A stretch of DNA of 64,000 nucleotides from Phenylobacterium deserti (GTDB lineage Bacteria > Pseudomonadota > Alphaproteobacteria > Caulobacterales > Caulobacteraceae). The stretch is taken from positions 53,383 through 117,382 of the forward strand of contig CAMCXF010000008.1 of the NCBI GenBank assembly GCA_945883235.1. The letters are read 5' to 3'. The position numbers and the translations under genes are program-made. Shown here one piece after another: positions 54,084 to 61,252 of the stretch; the first letter of the stretch is position 1, and every line of letters begins with the position of its first letter. The notes below the pieces were generated by a model that saw only the letters and a program-made list of their open reading frames with translations, was not told the origin of the DNA and ran no database searches.

Positions 54084-54947
54084 ATGAGCCCGACCGAGCC
54101 CGACCTGCCACGCGATCCGGCCGGGTATCGGCCGAAGCCGCTGCTGGGCGTGGGCTTCTGGGTGATGGTTGCGTTCGGGCTGGTCTGCGTGCTGGCCGGT
54201 GTGGCGGTAACGCTTTTGGGTCCCCGGTGGATGCCCGCTGGGCCCGAGGCGGCCAAACCTGAGACGCCTGTGCCGGCCCAACGGTCTGTGGCGTCCCTGA
54301 CGCCTCTCTATCCGGCCAACGCCGAACCAGAGCGGGTGACGCTGGATGAGGTGGGTCAACTCAAGGCAAGGATCGCGGTCCTGGAAGGTCAGGGTGCCCG
54401 CTCCACCGAAGCGGCCACGGCAGCTCTGGCCGCCGCCGCCCTGACCGAAGCAACGCAGGGTTCCAGGCCCTTCGTGGCAGAGTATGAGGCCCTGCGCGGA
54501 GAAGCCCCGAACCTGCCGGAACTGACGGGATTGTCGCGGCTGGCAGAAACCGGTGCGCCAAGCCGGGGGGCGCTGGCGATCAGTTTCGAGGCCCTCGCCG
54601 CAAGGGCTGCCAGCCGGTCTCGAAAGCCGCCGCAGGATGCCGGGCTGGGCGCGCGGATCGCTTATGCCGCGGGTAAGGTCGTGACGATCAGACAGGTCGA
54701 CGATGTTGAGGGTGACAGCCCTGACGCCTTGGTGGCCCGCGCCGACCTGGCGCTCAAGGAGGGTGAAGTTGTCGCGGCCCTGGCGCTGCTCGACCGGCTG
54801 CCCCCCAAGGGCAGGGCGGCGTTGGCGAGTTGGCGGGAGGGTGCCGAGCGTCGGGCCGTGATTGATCGCGTTGTCGCAGCGCTCCGCCTGCGCGCTGTGC
54901 GAGATCTGTCCCCGGCCTCAGGGGCGATGACGGAGGTCGCTCCGTGA
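54084..54947 (+). CDS. Mitofilin-like membrane protein in the heme operon
   Basis: A 287-residue protein with one N-terminal transmembrane helix (about 22-46), an Ala/Glu-rich helical, probably coiled-coil region (about 80-140) and a C-terminal helical domain. This matches the alphaproteobacterial mitofilin/COG4223 family, relatives of mitochondrial Mic60, commonly encoded between hemD and hemY. It may shape inner membranes. It overlaps the start of hemY (GTGA). Confidence 0.85.
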   Translation: MSPTEPDLPRDPAGYRPKPLLGVGFWVMVAFGLVCVLAGVAVTLLGPRWMPAGPEAAKPETPVPAQRSVASLTPLYPANAEPERVTLDEVGQLKARIAVLEGQGARSTEAATAALAAAALTEATQGSRPFVAEYEALRGEAPNLPELTGLSRLAETGAPSRGALAISFEALAARAASRSRKPPQDAGLGARIAYAAGKVVTIRQVDDVEGDSPDALVARADLALKEGEVVAALALLDRLPPKGRAALASWREGAERRAVIDRVVAALRLRAVRDLSPASGAMTEVAP

Positions 54948-56401
54948 TCCGCGCCGCAGTGGTCCTGATCCTGCTGGTCGCCGCCGTCGTCGGCGGGTTG
55001 ACGCTGGCCGGCGAACCCGGCGAAGCGAGCGTAACCTGGCTGGGCTGGCGGGCGGACATGACCGCAGCCGCCGCGATCCTGATCGCGCTGACGTTTGGCC
55101 TGTTCGTAGCCATGGTCTGGCGGACGATCCTCTGGATTCTGGAGGCACCGCACCGCGCTGAACGGGCCCGGGCCGACGCGCGCCGACGACAGGCCAACGA
55201 TATTCTGGCGCGAGGGTTCCTGGCTGTCGCGGCCGGCGATGGATCGGAAGCCTTGCGCCAATCCAAGAAGGCGGGTGAGACGGCGTCGGAGGTCCCTGCC
55301 CTGGTCCGCGTATTGGCCGCACAGGCTGCGGAAGCTGCCGGCGATGTCGCCCAGGCCCGTGCGGCCTATACGGCCATGCTGGGGTTTCCGGAAATGCGCC
55401 TGGCCGGTCATAAGGGACTGATGCAGCTGGCGATCAGCCAGGGCGCGCGCGAGACGGCGCTGCGCCACGCCCAGGAAGCCTATGGCGAGAAGCGGACTGC
55501 CCGTTGGGCCTGGCGAGCCATCCTGGAATCGAAACTTGAGGCCGGTGACTGGGATGGCGGCCTGGAGCTGGTCAAGAGCGCGCTGGATCGCAAGATCGTG
55601 CCTCCGGTGGTCGCTGAACGGGCGCGGGCGGCCTTGCTGGCGGCCTCGGCGGCCCAACTGGAACACGCGCCTGAACCCCGCGCGCGCAACCTCGCCAAGG
55701 ATCATGCGCTGGAAGCTGCCAAGCTGCAGCCAGGGTTCGCGCCGGGCGTTGTCATGGCCGCCCGCCTGCTGGCGCAGGACAACAAGATGGGTCGGGCCGC
55801 TGCCGCGATCGAAAGTGCCTGGCGCGTCGGACCGCATCCGGCACTCTGGCTGGCCTATCGGGACCTGCGCACCGACGAGACCCCGCGCGAACGGGCGAAC
55901 CGGGTTGGCCTGCTGGCAGCGGTCAATCCGGCTCATCGCGAGAGCCTGTTTCTCTATGTCGAACAGGCCCTGATCATCGGCGACGCAACGGCGGCGCGCG
56001 CGGCAGCGCGCGCGCTGGAAGGTGAACCGGTTACGGCCAGGATCGCCGGACTGATGGCCCGGGCCGCCTATGCCGCCGGCGCAGTCGACGAGGCGCGCGT
56101 CTGGCTGGCCAGGGGCATGAGTGCGCCACCCGAACCTGACTGGTCCGACCTCGATCCGGAGGGCCGGGCCTTCGCCTATCACGCGTCGGACTGGGCGCGG
56201 CTGGTCATCACGTTTGCAGAGAGCGGAGAGCTCATCCATCCGCGTCATGAGCGCCGCGAGCGGACCTTGCGCGAACTGCCGGACCTGCCGATCGCCTACG
56301 CCGGCTCTGGCCCGATCCTCAGCGAGCCGGTTCTGTATCCGGTCGATGAGGACTACGATGATCCGGGAACCGCCGGGCGAGGTCGCGCGCCGGGAGGTTG
56401 A
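54944..56401 (+). CDS. HemY-like TPR membrane protein
   Basis: A 485-residue protein. Two N-terminal membrane helices (about 4-22 and 40-66) and the HemY N-terminal motif DMTAAAAILIALTFGLFVAM are followed by TPR-like helical repeats (about 90-420), for example ARGFLAVAAGDGSEALRQSK. The start is a GTG overlapping the previous stop. It belongs to the proteobacterial heme-operon HemY family (not protoporphyrinogen oxidase), thought to assist heme biosynthesis at the membrane. A tRNA gene follows about 110 bp downstream. Confidence 0.88.
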   Translation: MIRAAVVLILLVAAVVGGLTLAGEPGEASVTWLGWRADMTAAAAILIALTFGLFVAMVWRTILWILEAPHRAERARADARRRQANDILARGFLAVAAGDGSEALRQSKKAGETASEVPALVRVLAAQAAEAAGDVAQARAAYTAMLGFPEMRLAGHKGLMQLAISQGARETALRHAQEAYGEKRTARWAWRAILESKLEAGDWDGGLELVKSALDRKIVPPVVAERARAALLAASAAQLEHAPEPRARNLAKDHALEAAKLQPGFAPGVVMAARLLAQDNKMGRAAAAIESAWRVGPHPALWLAYRDLRTDETPRERANRVGLLAAVNPAHRESLFLYVEQALIIGDATAARAAARALEGEPVTARIAGLMARAAYAAGAVDEARVWLARGMSAPPEPDWSDLDPEGRAFAYHASDWARLVITFAESGELIHPRHERRERTLRELPDLPIAYAGSGPILSEPVLYPVDEDYDDPGTAGRGRAPGG

Positions 56402-56509
56402 TGGCTCCATCGGGGCCCTGCACCGGATTTCGCGCCAGCAGAGCGTGCAGTCCCCTGACACTTTGCAAATCGAGCCGAGGCGGGTACAAGCCCGCGTCCC
56501 CGGACAGGA

Positions 56510-56585
56510 GCCGCCTTAGCTCAGCCGGTAGAGCACCGCATTCGTAATGCGGGGGTCAGGTGTTCGAGTCACCTAGGCGGCACCA
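56510..56585 (+). tRNA. tRNA-Thr (anticodon CGT)
   Basis: A complete cloverleaf. The acceptor arm is GCCGCCT (56510-56516) with AGGCGGC (56575-56581), discriminator A and encoded CCA (56583-56585). The D-arm is TAGCTCAGCCGGTAGAGC, the anticodon stem CCGCA/TGCGG holds loop TTCGTAA with anticodon CGT (56543-56545), and the T-arm is GTGTTCGAGTCAC. CGT reads ACG threonine codons. TTTTT follows at 56587-56591, and then a 7-bp inverted repeat (56593-56599 with 56609-56615). Confidence 0.95.
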
Positions 56586-57002
56586 CTTTTTGTTCAAGCA
56601 AATTATAGGCTTGAATATCCAGCTCGGCGGGTCATGTACGGGCGGAAATAACGCCCGATACCACATAGATACCCAGCGGCGGGAACTTAGGGACCGACCA
56701 ACTAGACCCCGTGCCAAACACGGGCACGTGTAGGCGCGCGGCTCTCCGGTAGAAATTTACAGATCGAACTCTGGCGAGCGGACCAGCCCCCCCAGGGAGG
56801 CACTTTCCAAACCAGGGGCGGGGTCAATGGTAGATACTACACCGCCAGCCTCGAATTTTGAGGTGAGGTTTGGTGATCGAAATCCTAGGCTCAGGGATCA
56901 GTGACCATAGTCAGAATATGACGGCGACGGTGATGGCGGCGTCCGGTTCTGACGTAGGGCAGGTTTAGACCGACTCTCAACAAACCAGTGGGGTTACGCG
57001 GC
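56586..57002. other. AT-richer non-coding stretch downstream of tRNA-Thr
   Basis: About 420 bp without a supportable gene. It contains three small hairpins: TTCAAGC/GCTTGAA (56593-56615), CGGGCG/CGCCCG (56639-56657) and CGTGCC/GGCACG (56710-56728). The composition is visibly richer in A and T than the housekeeping DNA upstream. It may be the edge of an integrated region or contain an unrecognised RNA, but I cannot show either. Confidence 0.4.
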
Positions 57003-57125
57003 GTGCGCATAAAAATCAGAATAGCGGCGCTTTGCGTATCGGCTTGCGCTTGCGCGCTTGTGGCCTCCGGTCCCGCTTCTGCCGCCCAGACCGCCGAGGA
57101 AATTCTCGGACAGGCAGAGCTTTAA
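57003..57125 (+). CDS. Orphan signal-peptide mini-ORF (possible gene remnant)
   Basis: A 40-codon frame starting at GTG 57003. It encodes a strong signal-peptide-like leader ending SGPASAAQ and then TAEEILGQAEL before TAA. Continuing past the stop in the same frame gives a further 17 sense codons (YGEDHRPEYYRLEGRSG) before TAG. It looks like the 5' fragment of a secreted protein gene that has decayed, or a very short secreted peptide. No ribosome binding site is convincing. Confidence 0.3.
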   Translation: MRIKIRIAALCVSACACALVASGPASAAQTAEEILGQAEL

Positions 57126-57245
57126 TACGGTGAAGATCACCGCCCTGAATACTATAGGCTCGAAGGCCGCTCAGGGTAGGGGAAATTGCGCCAAACTTGA
57201 GACGAATTGCCGATCGACTGGCTCCAACTGCAACACCGTTGATTT

Positions 57246-57262
57246 TGTCAATATAATTGACA
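57246..57262. promoter_or_regulatory. Perfect 7-3-7 palindromic operator before the monooxygenase gene
   Basis: TGTCAAT (57246-57252), ATA, ATTGACA (57256-57262): a perfect 17-bp palindrome in AT-rich DNA, 33 bp before the monooxygenase start. Size and symmetry fit a MarR-family dimer site, and a MarR gene lies just past the monooxygenase. The same architecture recurs in the DUF3604/TonB gap. A -10-like TATAAT (57252-57257) overlaps the palindrome, so binding would block transcription. Confidence 0.65.
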
Positions 57263-57294
57263 TAATTGCTCCAGACACCGCAGGGGCATGCATT

Positions 57295-58542
57295 TTGAAC
57301 GACACGCAATCTCCAAAACTCGCAGATCGACAAATACCGTCCGGGGGCGATTGGCTTAGTGCCAAAGCGTTGGACCTCCTTACAGCCGCAGAACTTGTCA
57401 GGCGCACCAAAGCACTCCGGCCACTGTTGGCCGCGCACGCCGCTGAAGCCGAAGACCACCGCCAGCCTATTGACAGCGTCTGGCAAGAATTGCGCGACAG
57501 CGGGATTTTCTATCACTTTGTCCCAAAGATGTACGGGGGGCTGGAATACAGCCTGGACACATTTATCGACGCCATGCTGCCGTTGGGCGAAGGCTGTGCT
57601 TCGACCGGATGGGTGGCTTCGTTTTGCGTCGAGCACAACTGGATGCTGGCGCAATTTCCCAAGGCGGCTCAGGACGAGATTTTCGGCGGCGGTTGGCCAT
57701 ACGTGATTGCGCCAGGCGTCACTATGCCGCCCGGCAAAGCAGTTTTGGTTGACGGCGGCTACCAGCTGTCCGGTCGCTGGAAGTGGGGCACCGGCGTGAT
57801 GCATGCTGACTGGATCCTGGCGACCGGAATGGTTCCCGGCGAGTCGCCGCCCCGGATGCTGTTCTTCGTGTTTCCCGCTGGGGATGCCAAGGTGATCGAT
57901 ACCTGGAAAATGGACGGCATGGCCGGTACCGGCAGCCATGACATCGTCACCGAGGATCTGTTCGTTCCGGCTCACCGGGTCATCGACATGGGCCATATGC
58001 GAGAAGGCCGCGCGCCGGGGGCCCTACTTCATGCCAATTCGATTTATCGCATGCCGATGTTGCCTTTCCTGGGCATCACGGCGGCCATTCCAGCGGTAGG
58101 CACGGCTCGCGCAACGGTTCAGGCCTTCCAGGCGCGGCTCGGGGTGAGGGTGCTGCACGGCACGATCACGACACAAGCCGAGAAGCCAATCGCCCAGATG
58201 CGACTGGCCCAGGCCGAGATGCATGCTCGAACAGCCGAACTCCATCTCCGCGACGCCGCCCGCCAGACCATGACGCTTGCCGACCGCACGATCCCGTCGA
58301 CGGTAGACGAGAGAATCTACATTCGGGTCCAGATCGCTTCGGTGATGGACCACTGCCGCCAGGCGATCCGATGCGTATGTGAGGCCAGCGGATCCAGCGC
58401 CCATGCGCTCGATAGCCCTCTTCAACGCGCCCTTCGAGACGTCAACGTGATGGCAAGTCACATCGTCTTCGACCTGGACATCGCGCTGGAACTTCGGGGA
58501 CGATCGATGATCGGATTGCCGCCTAATACGGCCCTGACCTGA
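57295..58542 (+). CDS. Flavin-dependent monooxygenase of the acyl-CoA dehydrogenase fold (group D, HsaA/HpaH-like)
   Basis: A 415-residue protein with the acyl-CoA dehydrogenase fold, but with the features of two-component flavin monooxygenases: an early QPIDSVWQELRDSGIFYHFVPK segment, ASTGWVASFCVEHNWMLAQF, GRWKWGTGVMHADWIL and DTWKMDGMAGTGSHDIVTED with LFVPAHRVID. Such enzymes (HsaA of steroid degradation, HpaH of hydroxyphenylacetate) hydroxylate phenolic rings using reduced flavin from a separate reductase, which I do not see in the window. The TTG at 57295 has AGGGG upstream. A perfect palindrome precedes it, and a convergent MarR gene follows 9 bp away. Confidence 0.83.
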   Translation: MNDTQSPKLADRQIPSGGDWLSAKALDLLTAAELVRRTKALRPLLAAHAAEAEDHRQPIDSVWQELRDSGIFYHFVPKMYGGLEYSLDTFIDAMLPLGEGCASTGWVASFCVEHNWMLAQFPKAAQDEIFGGGWPYVIAPGVTMPPGKAVLVDGGYQLSGRWKWGTGVMHADWILATGMVPGESPPRMLFFVFPAGDAKVIDTWKMDGMAGTGSHDIVTEDLFVPAHRVIDMGHMREGRAPGALLHANSIYRMPMLPFLGITAAIPAVGTARATVQAFQARLGVRVLHGTITTQAEKPIAQMRLAQAEMHARTAELHLRDAARQTMTLADRTIPSTVDERIYIRVQIASVMDHCRQAIRCVCEASGSSAHALDSPLQRALRDVNVMASHIVFDLDIALELRGRSMIGLPPNTALT

Positions 58543-58551
58543 TCAGCGATC

Positions 58552-59031
58552 TCAAGACGCCGCGACGACCGGTGGGCTGCCCCAGTCCGCTGAAAGCGCC
58601 GACGCCAGTCCACGCATGGCATCGTCCCCGATGCGCAGCCGAAGCTCCGCCTCGAGGTCTTTGAGAACTGCACCGGCTGCGGAGCGCAAGGGCGTCGAGG
58701 GTTCCGCGAAGCTGACGATCCGGGCGCGCCCATCCTGCGGGTCGCTTTCGGTCCGCACCAGCCCACGTTCCTCAAGCTCTGCGATCATCTGGCTGACGGC
58801 TTGACGGCTGACGCCCAGATTGGCCGCCAGTCGTATTGGCCTGCACTCGCCGGCTGCGATGTTGGCGAACAGCAACGACTGAGCGCGTGTCACGGGCGGC
58901 CAGCCCGCCGCTTTAAGCGCCGACTGCAGAGCCTCGTCGAACCAGTAGACGCTCATCAACAGGTTGATCATCAAGAGGTCGCTCTGGACGCGCCTGACGC
59001 CGCCCGGTCGCGATGGTCGCGGTCGTCTCAT
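58552..59031 (-). CDS. MarR family transcriptional regulator
   Basis: A 159-residue MarR-type winged helix regulator. The N-terminal dimerisation helix contains VYWFDEALQSALKAAGWPPV, the DNA-binding domain is LAANLGVSRQAVSQMIAELE (about 68-87), and the wing is LVRTESDPQDGRARIVSF. It is convergent with the monooxygenase. The partial regulator at the window end is its paralogue. A likely binding site is the TGTCAAT-ATA-ATTGACA palindrome. Confidence 0.88.
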   Translation of the reverse strand: MRRPRPSRPGGVRRVQSDLLMINLLMSVYWFDEALQSALKAAGWPPVTRAQSLLFANIAAGECRPIRLAANLGVSRQAVSQMIAELEERGLVRTESDPQDGRARIVSFAEPSTPLRSAAGAVLKDLEAELRLRIGDDAMRGLASALSADWGSPPVVAAS

Positions 59032-59118
59032 CTCACCACATGGTTCTGACAGGTTGGATCACCCGGGTTCTTGAGCCCTCGGCCAAGGTGGCCTGTCAAG
59101 AAGAGAACGCCCCGCCCC

Positions 59119-60963
59119 TCAGCCCGGTGAGTACCAGATGGGCGAGCCCCAGGCGCGCTCTTCGATCATCCTGTCGGCTTTGGGGAACTCTTCGCAGCGC
59201 CCCTCGCGCCGGCATTGCACCGAAGACCAACGCGGCGTCGCGACCTCGATGACGCGCGGATACCAGTAGGCACCATTGCCATTGTTGAACGCCTTGTCCT
59301 GCCACATCACGCAAGCATGGCTTCCGCCGCCGGCCCGCTGCCAGATCGTCTCGACGGTTTCCACAAAGCCGCCTCGCGCCGTCGCACCTTTGACGATTTC
59401 GATCCTGGCAATGGGCGTCTGATCAGCCGTAGCTTCGATCCTGAAGGTCGGCGTCCGGGCACCCTGCCGCAACATGCTGCCCATGGGTGTCGACCGCTCG
59501 CGCTGTGTTTTGGTGTCAGGAGCCTGGCACGACAGGCCTCCGGCGCGGTCCGTTGCATGGAACCGCAAGCGAATTCGCGGCCCGCTTGTGGCGTAGACCT
59601 CGCGACGCTTCAGTGCCGCAAAAATGCTCGCCCGGGTGTTCTGCTCGGCCCACACGCCGACAATGCCGCCGGGGTTGAAGTCGACGCGGGACATGTTCCG
59701 CTCGAAATTGCCGATGCCAAAGACGCTGCCCTGCCACTGGGCCTCGTCAACAAAACCCCCGAAACCAGTGTGCGCGTCCGTCGAGCCAATGAAGCCCAGT
59801 TGCAGCGGGTTTTTCCGGCTACTTGCCTGGGCGAGCAGGCCTCGTCGCAACAGTCCCCGCGCGTAGCTGCCGCGCATGCGCTCCCAATCCGCCTCGCTGA
59901 ACGCCGCAGGTGCCGTGGATTTGGAATGTGACGTGATGTAGCTCTCAAAAGCGCAGTCAGAACTTTTCAGCCTGTCGCCATAGGCCGGCAAACACTCGCT
60001 GGAGCCCTTTTCCTGGGTGATTTCCGCGAGACGCTCGTAGCGCGTGCGGAGCTCAAGTTGTCGCTCGTCTTCTGTCTCGATATCAAAACTGAGGCCGTCA
60101 CCCATGTTCATGTTGTGCGGAATGGCGATTGCGTCGCAGCCATCCTCCGGGCGACATTGCTGCACGAGCGCCTCCCAAAGCTGGCTGGTCCGGGGATGGC
60201 GGATATAGTCGACCGGAATAGCCGTGACGTGTTCGTTGGCGAAGACGACATTGCGGTGGGTGTGCGAGGCACCGGGCGTTGCAGACCACTCGAAGCCGAC
60301 GAATGCGGTGAACCGGCAGGGCTCGTTGGCCTCATTCGCCTGCTGCTGAACCCGTATCCACTGGCTGTCGCGCGCGGCATGACAGGCCTTGGGGTTCTCG
60401 CGGCAGATCTCTGTCTGTTGGGGGCGATCCAGGGTGATAGTCGGGTTGACAAAATCCCGGAAAATCGATGCGCCTGTCGCCTGGGTGCTGTTGGCTCTGA
60501 GTTTTTTGCAAACGGGATGCTCAGAGAATCCGGGTTCGGTACACGTGAACATCAGGTCCAGCCATTCAGCGTGATCGGTCACGGCCATGAAATCCAGCGG
60601 GCGGACCAGTTGCACGGGTCCCGATGCAAGATCAATGCGTTGACCCTTGGCGAACCGGAAGGCATCAGCCGGTGTCTGGATCGTGCCGTAGCCGTAGGCG
60701 TCGAGCGAGTACGCAGTGTGGACGTGAAGGTCTCCCCAATAGACGCGCTTCAGGTCGGCATTGGCGCCAGGGCAATCCGTTGTAGCCAAAGGCTGCGCAG
60801 GCGATCCAGCCGCTAGCCTGGGCCCCGAAGCGTTATCGGCGGAGCAGCCTGTGAGCGACAAGGCGATTGCGAAGACGGCAAGCCAGGCGTGCCGCCAGAT
60901 TATCGGGGGACCTGCCTGGCGCTTCGTATCCGCCCATCCGGGCTCTCTGCCAGAGGAAGCCAT
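59119..60963 (-). CDS. DUF3604 family lipoprotein
   Basis: A 614-residue DUF3604 protein from the chosen ATG (60963). A lipoprotein-like leader ends LAVFAIALSLTGC. The domain starts VYWGDLHVHTAYSLDAYGYG, with a PHP-like metal motif (HVH), then AVTDHAEWLDLM, FVGFEWSATPG, AIPHNMN and LGFIGSTDAHTG. These His/Asp motifs suggest a metal-dependent phosphoesterase-like fold, but DUF3604 has no firm function. Such genes often accompany TonB receptors in catabolic or uptake clusters. Start alternatives lie at 60981, 60999 and 61014. Divergent from the TonB gene. Confidence 0.8.
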   Translation of the reverse strand: MASSGREPGWADTKRQAGPPIIWRHAWLAVFAIALSLTGCSADNASGPRLAAGSPAQPLATTDCPGANADLKRVYWGDLHVHTAYSLDAYGYGTIQTPADAFRFAKGQRIDLASGPVQLVRPLDFMAVTDHAEWLDLMFTCTEPGFSEHPVCKKLRANSTQATGASIFRDFVNPTITLDRPQQTEICRENPKACHAARDSQWIRVQQQANEANEPCRFTAFVGFEWSATPGASHTHRNVVFANEHVTAIPVDYIRHPRTSQLWEALVQQCRPEDGCDAIAIPHNMNMGDGLSFDIETEDERQLELRTRYERLAEITQEKGSSECLPAYGDRLKSSDCAFESYITSHSKSTAPAAFSEADWERMRGSYARGLLRRGLLAQASSRKNPLQLGFIGSTDAHTGFGGFVDEAQWQGSVFGIGNFERNMSRVDFNPGGIVGVWAEQNTRASIFAALKRREVYATSGPRIRLRFHATDRAGGLSCQAPDTKTQRERSTPMGSMLRQGARTPTFRIEATADQTPIARIEIVKGATARGGFVETVETIWQRAGGGSHACVMWQDKAFNNGNGAYWYPRVIEVATPRWSSVQCRREGRCEEFPKADRMIEERAWGSPIWYSPG

Positions 60964-61071
60964 GTCACCATTCCCGTGCATGCCGGACGGCACTCGCATC
61001 ATGTCTGGACACATCCGGCAATCGTCAAGTCGCGCTCGTCGTTGGCAACATTGAGGGTCAGGGGCAGTACA

Positions 61072-61088
61072 CGTCAACCTAATTGACA
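61072..61088. promoter_or_regulatory. Degenerate copy of the MarR-type operator in the DUF3604/TonB gap
   Basis: CGTCAAC (61072-61078), CTA, ATTGACA (61082-61088). The right half is identical to the palindrome at 57246-57262, the left half matches five of seven bases, and the 3-bp spacer is conserved. It lies upstream of both divergent genes, about 110 bp from the DUF3604 start and 165 bp from the TonB receptor start. Confidence 0.55.
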
Positions 61089-61252
61089 AATATTGCGCCG
61101 GGCGTAGGCTTTGTCCCGGAGTTGGGCATCGGGGGTCCTGACCGCCCCCCGGACGGATGGGCGGCGATCCCTGTCGCCCAACCTCGCAGCAGAACAGGGC
61201 GTCGATCGTACGCACTACGCCGCAAGAGCGCTTCGATTTGGGAGGAGAGAAC

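Noticed and set aside
56586..57002. Integrated phage or genomic island with attachment sites
   Set aside because: No integrase, no repeated tRNA 3' end and no phage genes are in the window, so it is kept only as a tentative boundary.
57016..57996. 326-codon minus-strand frame over the monooxygenase
   Set aside because: Antisense to a clear flavin-monooxygenase gene with conserved motifs.
59080..59100. TGTCAAG near the MarR gene as a third operator
   Set aside because: Only a half-site with no matching inverted partner at the 7-3-7 spacing.
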